A stretch of DNA of 34,874 nt, from NCBI GenBank assembly GCA_947625725.1, contig CANQPI010000019.1, positions 1-34,874 of the forward strand, given 5' to 3'. Below, one piece after another: positions 15,856 through 23,737 of the stretch (positions are counted from its first letter, which is position 1; the number at the start of each line of letters is the position of its first letter). The notes below the pieces were generated by a model. That model saw only the letters and a program-made list of their open reading frames with translations, searched no databases and had not been told where the DNA came from. Both the position numbers and the translations under genes were made by a program. This DNA comes from an uncultured Clostridia bacterium (GTDB lineage Bacteria; Bacillota; Clostridia; Christensenellales; CAG-314).

Positions 15856-16871
15856 TAGCGTATTTTTGGGATCAAGCCCACTTTGCGATACACCTTGGAA
15901 AGGGTCTTTTGGGCAATATGGGTGGCGTTTTCCGCGCCTTGTCGCAAAACGCACTCCAAATAGGCTTTGTCGGCGAGCAAACGTTTTTGCTCCGCCTGTA
16001 TGGGCTGTACCACGGAAATAACGGCGTCCGCCACGGCGTCCTTGAACACTCCGTAACCCTTGCCCTCGAATTTCCGTTCCGCTTCGTCGATACTTACTCC
16101 CGCGCACAGCGTGTAGATGTTGAGCAAATTGCTCACCGCGGCTTTGTCCTCTCCGTGACGCACGCAGTTAGGTCCGCTGTCGCTATCGGTAACTGCCCTG
16201 CGCAACTTGCGACGGATAGCGTCGGCGTCGTCGGAAAGGGTAATAACGGCGTTTTCGTTAGGATCGGACTTGGACATCTTTGCCGAAGGATCTTGCAGAC
16301 TCTTGATACTGCTGCCCGCCTTGGAAACAAGACATTGCGGCACGACAAAAGTGTCGCTGTAACGCGCGTTGAACCGCTCCGCCAGATCTCTTGTCAGTTC
16401 CACGTGTTGCACCTGGTCCTTGCCCACGGGCACAAGATCCGTTTGGTAAAGCAAAATGTCGCTTGCCATCAGCACGGGATAGTTCATTAGTCCCATGTTG
16501 ATGTTGTCGGCATGGCGGCGCGACTTGTCCTTGAACTGCGTCATGCGGTTAAGTTCGCCCACGTAGGCAACGGTATCCAATATCCAAGCCAATTCGGTAT
16601 GCTCGTGTACGTGAGATTGAATAAACAAATTGCTCTTGGCGGGATCGATACCGCACGCTATGTACAGCGCGACGAGATCCAACGTGTTTTTGCGAAGTTC
16701 CGCGGGCACTTGCGCTACCGTCAAAGAGTGCAGGTCCACAACGCAAAACAAGCAGTCGTACTGTTGCTGCAAGGGAAGCCAATTGCGGATAGCCCCCAAG
16801 TAGTTTCCGAGCGTTATTTTGCCTGTGGGTTGTATGCCCGAAAATACCCTCTTTTTTGCTTCGTCCGCCAT
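15855..16871 (-). CDS. trpS: Tryptophan--tRNA ligase
   Basis: This class I synthetase (338 aa, usual length) has the HIGH-equivalent segment PTGKITLGNYLG (15-26) and a canonical KMSKS (198-202). It charges tRNA-Trp with tryptophan using ATP. ATG 16871 follows a GAGGTG site; an in-frame extension further upstream would read through the promoter leader. It is the first gene of a four-gene, overlapping operon with DUF5685, the J-like protein and a membrane protein. The leader is only about 25 nt, so there is no T-box riboswitch and regulation is not by uncharged tRNA through a leader. Confidence 0.95.
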   Translation of the reverse strand: MADEAKKRVFSGIQPTGKITLGNYLGAIRNWLPLQQQYDCLFCVVDLHSLTVAQVPAELRKNTLDLVALYIACGIDPAKSNLFIQSHVHEHTELAWILDTVAYVGELNRMTQFKDKSRRHADNINMGLMNYPVLMASDILLYQTDLVPVGKDQVQHVELTRDLAERFNARYSDTFVVPQCLVSKAGSSIKSLQDPSAKMSKSDPNENAVITLSDDADAIRRKLRRAVTDSDSGPNCVRHGEDKAAVSNLLNIYTLCAGVSIDEAERKFEGKGYGVFKDAVADAVISVVQPIQAEQKRLLADKAYLECVLRQGAENATHIAQKTLSKVYRKVGLIPKIR

Positions 16872-16903
16872 AATGCACCTCTTGCCCATTATAATTATTT
16901 TAC

Positions 16904-16932
16904 AGTATATCACCTCGATATGTATTTGTCAA
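16904..16932 (-). promoter_or_regulatory. trpS operon promoter
   Basis: On the minus strand, TTGACA (16927-16932) and TATACT (16904-16909) are separated by 17 bases. Confidence 0.85.
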
Positions 16933-17015
16933 GATAAACGCGCGCCGACGGACGTTGCTCCGTCGCTCCGTGTCGAATCGCCCGATCGGTTGCCGCGTTG
17001 CCACCGCAACAAAAA

Positions 17016-17042
17016 ACACCCAACCGCAGTTGAGTGTTTTTG
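17016..17042 (-). terminator. Terminator of the lipoprotein gene
   Basis: On the minus strand, ACACTCAAC (17029-17037) pairs with GTTGGGTGT (17016-17024) and is followed by a run of T. Confidence 0.8.
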
Positions 17043-17063
17043 TAATTATTTTGTGTTTTTCGA

Positions 17064-17489
17064 TTATTTGGCGTTCTTTGCCGCTTCACCCGTAGCCACG
17101 TACTGAACGATGACCAATTTGCCTTGACGTGAAACCGTGTAGTTATCTTTGCCGGCGAAATTTTTACATTCGTCCTCGTAGGCTTCCTTGGCAATGTATG
17201 CTTGATTGTAGTAATCGAGGCGAAGTCTTTCAAATCTCAAATGTTCTATCGTTGCGGGGTCGAGCAATTCCGACACGGTAAAGGAACCTACATTGGATTT
17301 TGTAGCGACGATCTTTGCCGCATACTCATCATCCTTGTCGAATTCGTCGTACGACACTATGGTATAACCGTCTTTTTCCAACTTCTCTTTTTCCTTTTGG
17401 GGGTTGCTCGAATAAGCGCAAGCCACAAGCATAGCCACCGTCAAAACGACTACAAGCGTAAGAGCCGCAATTTGTGCAAACTTTTTCAT
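17064..17489 (-). CDS. Small predicted lipoprotein (141 aa)
   Basis: A basic start (MKK), a hydrophobic core and the lipobox LVAC with cysteine near residue 24 form a clear type II signal peptide. After export the Cys would be lipidated and the protein held on the outer face of the membrane. The mature part of about 115 residues is charged, with many Lys, Glu, Asp and Tyr, and shows no recognised domain. AGGAGG precedes ATG 17489. It has its own promoter and terminator, so it is a single-gene unit between trpS and cysK. Function is unknown. Confidence 0.85.
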   Translation of the reverse strand: MKKFAQIAALTLVVVLTVAMLVACAYSSNPQKEKEKLEKDGYTIVSYDEFDKDDEYAAKIVATKSNVGSFTVSELLDPATIEHLRFERLRLDYYNQAYIAKEAYEDECKNFAGKDNYTVSRQGKLVIVQYVATGEAAKNAK

Positions 17490-17518
17490 TGAATATACCT
17501 CCTAAAATAGTCAATACC

Positions 17519-17546
17519 ATTCTAACACTTTGAGCAATTTTGTCAA
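17519..17546 (-). promoter_or_regulatory. Promoter of the lipoprotein gene
   Basis: On the minus strand, TTGACA (17541-17546) and TAGAAT (17519-17524) are separated by 16 bases. Confidence 0.75.
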
Positions 17547-17577
17547 CTACGTAACTTAGAAAAAATCGGATATTTTT

Positions 17578-18489
17578 TCACTTTTCGCCGTGCAACAAAG
17601 ACAAATACCTGTCGTCGCCGTCGGGGAAGAACGTTACGATATTTTTGCCCTTGTAAGCGGGGTCTTGCGCCAAGCGCGTTGACGCTACGATATTGGCGGC
17701 GGAAGATATTCCGCAACTGTAACCCTGTTTGAGGTTGAGCAGTTTGAACATATCCATTGCCTCGTCGTCGGTGACGAGTTCCACCCTGTTGACGATCTTG
17801 TCGTCGTAGAGCGCGGTAACGAAACCTGCGCCTATACCCTGAATTTTGTGAGATCCCTTTTGTCCGCGGGAAATGACGGGACTACCTGCGGGTTCTACCG
17901 CGACTACCTCCACATCGGGAAATTGCTCGCGCAACCGTCTTGCCGTGCCGATGAGCGTGCCGCCCGTACCCACGCCCGCAACCAACGCGTCCACGCGGTC
18001 AAGTTGCTCGATTATCTCCTTGCCGGTAGACAAATAGTGCGCGGTGACGTTGGCGGGGTTTTCGAACTGTTTGAGCCAAACGTGTCCGGGGCGGTCGGCG
18101 TACATTTGCACCGCTTCGATCGCGCCCTTCATGCCAAGTTTGCCCTCGGTAAGCACCAATTGCGCGCCCAAGCCCTGCAACAGTTGTCTGCGCTCGACGG
18201 TCATGCTGTCCGGCATGGTAAGAAGCACCTTGTAACCGCGCTTGACGCCCACGTAGGCGAGAGCAATACCCATGTTGCCGCTTGTCGCTTCCACAATGGT
18301 ATCGCCGCTGTGCAAGATACCCTTTTCCTCGGCGTCCAGGATCATGCCGAGAGCCGCGCGATCCTTGACGCTGCCGCTGGCGTTGTGCGCCTCGTTTTTG
18401 ATGTATATATCCGCGTCAAAATCTTCCTCGTAGGGTATGAGGGGCGTATCGCCGATACCCAAAGGACGTGCATTTTTGTAAAAATCCAT
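17578..18489 (-). CDS. cysK: Cysteine synthase (O-acetylserine sulfhydrylase)
   Basis: This PLP enzyme (303 aa) has the lysine that binds PLP in SGSVKDR (Lys42), an asparagine loop TSGNMG (69-74; the family norm is TSGNTG) and the phosphate-binding GTGGT (175-179). It converts O-acetyl-L-serine and sulfide to L-cysteine in the cytosol. Thr to Met in the substrate loop is a small departure that could shift the acetylserine preference; a CysM-type or other beta-replacement enzyme is a minor alternative. GGAGGG precedes the ATG. It has its own promoter and no visible riboswitch. Its stop runs into a weak AT-only hairpin. Confidence 0.9.
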   Translation of the reverse strand: MDFYKNARPLGIGDTPLIPYEEDFDADIYIKNEAHNASGSVKDRAALGMILDAEEKGILHSGDTIVEATSGNMGIALAYVGVKRGYKVLLTMPDSMTVERRQLLQGLGAQLVLTEGKLGMKGAIEAVQMYADRPGHVWLKQFENPANVTAHYLSTGKEIIEQLDRVDALVAGVGTGGTLIGTARRLREQFPDVEVVAVEPAGSPVISRGQKGSHKIQGIGAGFVTALYDDKIVNRVELVTDDEAMDMFKLLNLKQGYSCGISSAANIVASTRLAQDPAYKGKNIVTFFPDGDDRYLSLLHGEK

Positions 18490-18520
18490 TGTTTTCCCTC
18501 CTTAAATTTCGGTTGATTTC

Positions 18521-18548
18521 ATTGTAACATTCTTGTTCCATTTGTCAA
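18521..18548 (-). promoter_or_regulatory. cysK promoter
   Basis: On the minus strand, TTGACA (18543-18548) and TACAAT (18521-18526) are separated by 16 bases. Confidence 0.8.
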
Positions 18549-18607
18549 CCGCACGACGACGAAACGTACATTTGCGTTCTGTTTGTCAACAATGTTGTTG
18601 CGCCGCG

Positions 18608-21037
18608 CTAAACGATTATGTTTACCAATCGTCCCGGTATTGCAATGACCTTTTTGACTGTCGCGCCGCCCAACGCTTGCCGAACGGACGCGTCGGCAAG
18701 AACTGCCGCTTCCAACTCTTTGGGAGAAAGCGCGGTATCCAACGTGAGGCGCACTTTCGGACGGGAATTTATCTGTATCAAAATTTCCGCTTCGCTTACT
18801 TGGAGCGCGCGCTCGTCGTACTCGGGGAATTTTTGCACTACAATGCTGCCGTCGTGTCCCGTTTGACTCCACAGTTCTTCGCAGAAGTGCGGGGCAAGCG
18901 GACACAAAATTTTGAGCAAGTCGTCTACTGCGTCGCGATACAATTTGACGTTCTTGACCGCAAGTTGATCGTACTTGGCAAGCGCATTGACAAGTTCCAT
19001 CATGCGAGCGACCGCCGTGTTGAAAGAAAACGCAGGATAGTCCGCGTCCACCGCCTTGACGGTGTTGTGCCGAACACGGTTGAGTTCCTTTTCGTCATGA
19101 CCGAAGTTGTCCGTTGCGGGATACTCGCCGTAGGCGGCGACGACGTATCTTTCAACGCGATCCAACCATTTGTTTATGGCTTTGATCCCGTCGTCCGACC
19201 ACGGACCGCCCTCGATATAGCGGAAGCCGAATGCCAAATAACAACGGAACACATCCGCGCCGTAAGCGTTTACGTAGTCGTCGGGAGAAACGACGTTGCC
19301 GTGAGTTTTGCTCATGCGGTTGCCGTCGGGGCCCAAAATAACGCCTTGGTGTACAAGCGATTTGAACGGCTCGTCAAAGTGCAAATAACCCATATCTCTG
19401 AGCGCCTTGGTGATGAATCGCGCGTACAACAGGTGCATGCAAGCGTGTTCCGCGCCGCCGACATACTTGTCAACGGGGAGCATTTTGTCTATCCACTCGG
19501 TATCGAACGGTTTGTCGGCGTTGTGCGCGTCGGGGTATCTGAGATAGTACCAACTGCTGCAAACAAAAGTATCCAACGTGTCGGGGTCGCGAGTGGCGGG
19601 CGCGCCGCACTTGGGACATCTGACGTCGTGTATAAATTTGTCGTGCTTGGCAAGCGGGCTTGTGCCGTCCGGACGGAACTCGACGTCGTAGGGCAACAAC
19701 ACAGGGAGATTTTCGTCCAAAACCTCGCCGCAGTGAGGACAGTAAACAATGGGGATCGGCGCGCCCCAATAACGCTGACGGGACACAAGCCAATCGCGCA
19801 GGCGGTAGTTTGTTTTGAGTTCGCCTTTGCCGATAGCGGCTAATTTGTTGACAACGGCAAGTTTGCCCTCCTCGCTCGTCAACCCGTCGAACTCGCCGCT
19901 GTTGACCATTACTCCGCTTTCGGTAAAGGGCAAATCGTCCTCTACGTCCGACGTCGCGCCGCAAATCACGCGTTTTATTTCCAAACCGTGCTTTTGAGCG
20001 AACAGGTAGTCGCGAGCGTCATGAGCGGGAACGCCCATTACAGCCCCCGTGCCGTAACTTGCAAGCACATAGTCGCCTATCCACACCTGAACTCTGTTTC
20101 CGTTGACGGGATTGACGGCATAAGCGCCCGTAAACACGCCCGTTTTCTCCTTGGCGGTGGACAAACGCTCGATTTCGTTGGTTTTTGCCACCTCGTCAAT
20201 GTATGCCGCGACTTGATCGCGATGTTCCGCCGTGGTGATTTTGGAAACGAGTTCATGCTCGGGAGCAAGCACCACGTAAGTGCAACCGAACAGCGTGTCG
20301 GCGCGAGTGGTAAACACCTTGAAACTGCCGCTGCCGTCGGCAAGATCGAACACGATTTCGCCTCCCTGCGACTTGCCTATCCAATTGCGCTGCATGGCTT
20401 TTGTCTTTTCGGGCCAATCGAGCCCGTCCAAACCCTGCAACAATTCCTCGGCATAGTCGGTGATTTTGAAAAACCATTGCGTGAGATCCTTCTTGACGAC
20501 CTGACTGTCGCAACGCTCGCAATGTCCGTCCACCACCTGCTCGTTGGCAAGCACCGTGTTGCAACTCGGACACCAATTGACGGGGGCCTTTTTGCGATAT
20601 GCCAAACCGTGCTTGTACAACTCGGCAAATATCCATTGCGTCCAACGGTAGTATTCGGGCAGGCAAGTCTTGATCTCGTGATCCCAATCGAACATCGCGC
20701 CGATATTTTTGAGTTGGCTCTCCATCACCTCGATATTGTGCAAGGTGCTATCCTGCGGATGAATACCCGTTTTTATGGCGTAGTTTTCCGCAGGCAAACC
20801 GAATGCGTCAAATCCCATAGGCTGAAAGACGTTTTTGCCTTTCATTATCTGATAGCGCGCAAAACTGTCCGTCAGTCCGTAGTTGTACCAATGTCCCACG
20901 TGCAGTTTGCTTCCGCTGGGGTAACTGAACATCTCCAAAACGTAATACTTGTTGTCCGCGTCGTTCGGATCGAATTTGTAAACGTTTTGTTTTTGCCAAA
21001 GTTCGTTCCACTTCTTTTCTACTGCGATTTTGTCCAT
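18608..21037 (-). CDS. leuS: Leucine--tRNA ligase
   Basis: This large class I synthetase (809 aa) has the nucleotide motif HVGH (46-49) and a zinc site with cysteines 156, 159, 173 and 176. The inserted CP1 editing domain includes TTRADTLFG (243-251) and AHDARD (339-344). A second zinc ribbon (CPHC 433-436, CPKC 474-477) lies before the signature RMSKTHGN (574-581), a mild variant of KMSKSKGN. It charges and proofreads tRNA-Leu. AGAGG precedes ATG 21037. The leader is short (about 20-25 nt), so no T-box is present. It is transcribed alone from a consensus promoter. Confidence 0.96.
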   Translation of the reverse strand: MDKIAVEKKWNELWQKQNVYKFDPNDADNKYYVLEMFSYPSGSKLHVGHWYNYGLTDSFARYQIMKGKNVFQPMGFDAFGLPAENYAIKTGIHPQDSTLHNIEVMESQLKNIGAMFDWDHEIKTCLPEYYRWTQWIFAELYKHGLAYRKKAPVNWCPSCNTVLANEQVVDGHCERCDSQVVKKDLTQWFFKITDYAEELLQGLDGLDWPEKTKAMQRNWIGKSQGGEIVFDLADGSGSFKVFTTRADTLFGCTYVVLAPEHELVSKITTAEHRDQVAAYIDEVAKTNEIERLSTAKEKTGVFTGAYAVNPVNGNRVQVWIGDYVLASYGTGAVMGVPAHDARDYLFAQKHGLEIKRVICGATSDVEDDLPFTESGVMVNSGEFDGLTSEEGKLAVVNKLAAIGKGELKTNYRLRDWLVSRQRYWGAPIPIVYCPHCGEVLDENLPVLLPYDVEFRPDGTSPLAKHDKFIHDVRCPKCGAPATRDPDTLDTFVCSSWYYLRYPDAHNADKPFDTEWIDKMLPVDKYVGGAEHACMHLLYARFITKALRDMGYLHFDEPFKSLVHQGVILGPDGNRMSKTHGNVVSPDDYVNAYGADVFRCYLAFGFRYIEGGPWSDDGIKAINKWLDRVERYVVAAYGEYPATDNFGHDEKELNRVRHNTVKAVDADYPAFSFNTAVARMMELVNALAKYDQLAVKNVKLYRDAVDDLLKILCPLAPHFCEELWSQTGHDGSIVVQKFPEYDERALQVSEAEILIQINSRPKVRLTLDTALSPKELEAAVLADASVRQALGGATVKKVIAIPGRLVNIIV

Positions 21038-21065
21038 AAAAACCTCTTATATTATTATAACTTAG

Positions 21066-21094
21066 ATTGTAGTTCAACCGAGGCAAATTGTCAA
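21066..21094 (-). promoter_or_regulatory. leuS promoter
   Basis: On the minus strand, TTGACA (21089-21094) and TACAAT (21066-21071) are separated by 17 bases. Confidence 0.85.
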
Positions 21095-21281
21095 CACAAA
21101 AAAGAATGTTTCCGCATGGCGGCAAAGGACGTTTTCGCGCGGGAACAAAGGGGTTCAAAACTTTTGTTCAAATGTCAAAATTTGTCACTTTTTAACATAT
21201 TTTGACGAAAAATTCTACAATGTGTTCCAAAAATTTACAAATTAGTTCGTTAAAAAGTCTAAATATTTTTGTAAAAAAATG

Positions 21282-21310
21282 TTGCACATATCAAAATTTT
21301 GTGCTATTAT
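21282..21310 (+). promoter_or_regulatory. Promoter of the Spo0A-C-like gene
   Basis: TTGCAC (21282-21287) and TATTAT (21305-21310) are separated by 17 bases in a very AT-rich region. A 0A-box-like TGACGAA (21213-21219) lies further upstream. Confidence 0.7.
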
Positions 21311-21342
21311 ATGTTCATAAAATTCGTCAAGGGGGATTCAAC

Positions 21343-21783
21343 GTGAGCGATAGCGACAACAACAACGCATTTTTGCGCGGAAACCAACTGTACGAAAATC
21401 TTCTCAAACAAGGGACTAACGACATAGAAGCGTTGACCACCGAACTGTTGATGTTCTTGGGGTTCAAGTTCAAACTTTCGGGGACGGTCTACCTCAAAGC
21501 CGCGATCCTCTACTTGTATTACAAAAATTACCGCCCGCACGTGATATTTCACAATCAGGTGTACGCGGCGGTTGCCGAGCAATATGCCACAACTCAAATT
21601 CGCGTCGAGCGCGCGATACGCACCGCCGTGTGCGATTCCAACACAAACGGCAACCTTGTGGCGTTGAACGAGTTGTTGCACAACAACATTACTCAACCCG
21701 AGTATCCGCCGTCCAACTGCGAACTCATCAGTTGCATTGCAAGTTGGCTGCGACTGCAACATCAAAAAGGGCACGTGAGTTGA
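21343..21783 (+). CDS. Stand-alone Spo0A C-terminal-type DNA-binding protein (no receiver domain)
   Basis: GTG 21343 follows GGGGGATT and a promoter. The 146-aa product aligns by eye with the sigma-A-activating, DNA-binding half of Spo0A. Its AAVAEQYATTQIRVERAIRTAV corresponds to the recognition-helix region (Spo0A: AKKYNTTSSRVERAIRHAI), and PPSNCELISCIASWLRLQ corresponds to the family's conserved C-terminal helix. There is no phosphoacceptor receiver domain, so activity cannot depend on phosphorelay in the usual way. It may be a constitutive or ligand-controlled regulator, or a competitor of full Spo0A at 0A boxes. It is a single gene with promoter and perfect terminator. Confidence 0.85.
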   Translation: MSDSDNNNAFLRGNQLYENLLKQGTNDIEALTTELLMFLGFKFKLSGTVYLKAAILYLYYKNYRPHVIFHNQVYAAVAEQYATTQIRVERAIRTAVCDSNTNGNLVALNELLHNNITQPEYPPSNCELISCIASWLRLQHQKGHVS

Positions 21784-21803
21784 CCCTATGCCGCCACTGC
21801 TCT

Positions 21804-21837
21804 GCGGACAAATTTTTGCGAAAATTTGTCCGCTTTT
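21804..21837 (+). terminator. Terminator after the Spo0A-C-like gene
   Basis: GCGGACAAATTTT (21804-21816) pairs over 13 bp with AAAATTTGTCCGC (21821-21833) and is followed by TTTT. Confidence 0.9.
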
Positions 21838-21901
21838 GCATATATAGAGTTTGCGAGTATGACAAAATCGCAACAAATGTCACTTTTTGTCGCAAAAAAA
21901 T

Positions 21902-21931
21902 TTGACAGCAAATAGCCCTATCCGTTATACT
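21902..21931 (+). promoter_or_regulatory. Promoter of the degV-family gene
   Basis: TTGACA (21902-21907) and TATACT (21926-21931) are separated by 18 bases. A TTTGTCGCA sequence resembling a 0A box (7-8 of 9 positions) lies immediately upstream of the -35, near 21887-21895. Confidence 0.75.
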
Positions 21932-22000
21932 AATGAGTGACGTAACGGCATTTTGACATTAAAAGCAAAGTCGTTGCACAAACTTATTACGGAGCATTTT

Positions 22001-22867
22001 ATGAAAGACTATTTGCTGTTTGCCGACGTGTCCGGCGATATAGAACGCCGCTACGTAGAACAAGGAAAAATAAATCTGGTCCCAATGGAATTTGTTATCG
22101 GGGGCGAAGTTTACCGCTACACCGACGACGAAAGCGGAATGGACCCCGTGGAATTTTACAACTTTGTAAAAAACAAAGAGCCGATGAGTACCACTCAAAT
22201 TTCCCCTGCCAAGTGGGCGGAGTTTTTTGAACCGTATTTGGCAAGCGGTCAATCGGTGCTTTGTTTGTGTCTGAGTAGCGGATTGTCAAGTTCGTTCAAT
22301 TCCGCTTGCATTGCCGCGGAAGAACTCAACGCCAAGTATCCCGACGCACGTTTTGTGCCGGTGGACTCTCTGCGCGCGACGGGAATTTCGGGGTTGATAG
22401 CCGAGCGAATGATACAAAACAAAGACAACGGAATGACTTTGGACGAAAACTGCGCCGATATATGCGAATTTCGTCACCGCACAATGGCATGCGCCTACGT
22501 GGACGATCTGGATTGTCTGAAACGCGGCGGACGCATAAGCCGCACAGTCGCTTTCATAGGTGGCTTGATGGACATAAAACCGTTGATACAATTCAACGGC
22601 GACGGAACGCTGTCCGTGTGGGGCAAACAACGCGGATACAAAAAGTCCATTGCCCGCATGATCGAATACTATCTCGAACACGCCGACTTGTCCGAGCGGC
22701 ACACCGTGATGATCACTCACGCCAACGACGAAAACTACGCAAACGAGTTGGCGAGCAAGGTGCGCGAGGCAAACCCCAACGCGGACGTAAAAATACGTAT
22801 TCTTTCGCCGATAATAGGCGTACATCTCGGTCCGAGCGCAATGGTGCTTGGGTTTGTGTCGAAATAG
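22001..22867 (+). CDS. DegV family fatty-acid-binding protein
   Basis: This 288-aa protein shows the DegV layout. It has an N-terminal domain with TTQISP (the binding-loop Thr/Ser), the SSGLSSSFNSA segment near residue 90, and GGLMDIKPLIQF in the C-terminal half. DegV/FakB proteins hold a fatty acid and can present it to a fatty-acid kinase (FakA) for phosphorylation and entry into phospholipids. No fakA is in the window. ATG 22001 follows GGAG; the open frame upstream lies in the promoter region. The gene stands alone between promoter and terminator. Confidence 0.9.
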   Translation: MKDYLLFADVSGDIERRYVEQGKINLVPMEFVIGGEVYRYTDDESGMDPVEFYNFVKNKEPMSTTQISPAKWAEFFEPYLASGQSVLCLCLSSGLSSSFNSACIAAEELNAKYPDARFVPVDSLRATGISGLIAERMIQNKDNGMTLDENCADICEFRHRTMACAYVDDLDCLKRGGRISRTVAFIGGLMDIKPLIQFNGDGTLSVWGKQRGYKKSIARMIEYYLEHADLSERHTVMITHANDENYANELASKVREANPNADVKIRILSPIIGVHLGPSAMVLGFVSK

Positions 22868-22909
22868 TCGGTCAAAACGTTTTCGACCGAAATATACCGC
22901 AACAAAAAA

Positions 22910-22935
22910 CCGCCCTACCAAGGGGCGGCTTTTTT
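22910..22935. terminator. Terminator between degV-like and YbjN-like genes
   Basis: CCGCCC (22910-22915) pairs with GGGCGG (22923-22928), followed by a T-run on the plus strand. A matching A-run before the stem makes it usable for the convergent minus-strand gene too. A smaller CGGTC/GACCG stem lies just upstream (22869-22889). Confidence 0.85.
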
Positions 22936-22938
22936 ACG

Positions 22939-23418
22939 TCAATTTTGTTTGATGAACGATTGCAATTCGGTCAACGTCATTTGTCCGTTGCAAACCGCTT
23001 GCAGTTTGTCGTTGAATTTGTCCACCATGTTGCAGGACAGCAATATCATGTAGCGACAAACTTCCGTTCCGATCAGGCTGGACATATACGGCACTATCAA
23101 CTTGAACGCCGAAAACCCGTCGGAATAGTCCATCTCGAAACTGCCGTTGAGCATCGACCAATTTGCCATAACAAACGCTTTTGCCATTGTGTCGCGCATT
23201 TCTTCGGGTATGGCAAAGGGCATGGGCGATTTGAGATACATAACCTGGCGATCAACGTCGATATGTATTGCAAGTTTTATCGTAAGGTCGTTGCCCACCG
23301 CCGAAGTGAACACCGCAAAGCGATCCTCGTGTTCTTCCTTGTTGTATTTCCATTGCATTTGATCCAATGTTTGGCACAACGTACCGAAAACGGCTTTTGC
23401 CTCGTCGAATTTAGCCAC
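22939..23418 (-). CDS. YbjN-like / T3S-chaperone-fold protein (159 aa)
   Basis: GTG 23418 is preferred over TTG 23424 because GGAGG is six bases upstream of it. The alternating strand and helix pattern (WKYNKEEHEDRFAVFTSAVGNDLTIKLAIHIDVDRQVMYLKSPMP in shorter pieces, followed by two helices) resembles the YbjN / type III secretion chaperone-like fold. Such proteins often act as small chaperones or sensory domains. No catalytic residues are visible. It is a single gene with its own promoter (TTGCAA-17-TAAACT). The family call is by pattern only. Confidence 0.6.
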   Translation of the reverse strand: MAKFDEAKAVFGTLCQTLDQMQWKYNKEEHEDRFAVFTSAVGNDLTIKLAIHIDVDRQVMYLKSPMPFAIPEEMRDTMAKAFVMANWSMLNGSFEMDYSDGFSAFKLIVPYMSSLIGTEVCRYMILLSCNMVDKFNDKLQAVCNGQMTLTELQSFIKQN

Positions 23419-23447
23419 GTTCAACCTCCGAAAATATAGATAAAATC

Positions 23448-23476
23448 AGTTTAGCATATTTTGCCGACGATTGCAA
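23448..23476 (-). promoter_or_regulatory. Promoter of the YbjN-like gene
   Basis: On the minus strand, TTGCAA (23471-23476) and TAAACT (23448-23453) are separated by 17 bases. Confidence 0.55.
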
Positions 23477-23575
23477 CATCCTTTGCAAACAACTATACGC
23501 GCAAAAACTACTTTATTTGTGCAAAAACCGCTAACGGCATTGAAAATTGTCAATACTATTAGCGGAGGTCAAGAT

Positions 23576-23722
23576 ATGAAATGCTTTGGCTGCAACAACG
23601 AAATAGACGCAAACGACTACTGCGTCTGCACAAAATGCCGCAAACAGATGTGTCCCGAATGTGCCAAAAGAAACTGCTTTGTATGCAGTGAGTGCGGCGG
23701 CGACGTGGCGTATTTGTCCTGA
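23576..23722 (+). CDS. Tiny cysteine-rich zinc-binding protein (48 aa)
   Basis: ATG 23576 follows GGAGG at ideal spacing. Of 48 residues, ten are Cys, arranged mainly as CxxC pairs (CFGC, CVCTKC, CPEC, CFVCSEC). This pattern suggests two zinc knuckles or a small RING/zinc-ribbon fold. It would be cytosolic; it could bind protein or nucleic acid, but no family is clear. An inverted repeat CCGCTAA...TTAGCGG (23528-23565) spans the region just before the ribosome site and could control its translation. Its stop is 15 bases from the convergent murC stop, with no terminator between. Confidence 0.75.
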   Translation: MKCFGCNNEIDANDYCVCTKCRKQMCPECAKRNCFVCSECGGDVAYLS

Positions 23723-23737
23723 CGGTTTTCGGCAAAA

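Noticed and set aside
16850..17060. T-box riboswitch before trpS
   Set aside because: A consensus promoter lies only about 30 bases upstream of the start codon, leaving no room for a T-box. The same holds for leuS.
21953..22000. Longer N-terminus for the DegV protein
   Set aside because: The extra codons lie right after the -10 element, and the GGAG site and family homology both point to ATG 22001.
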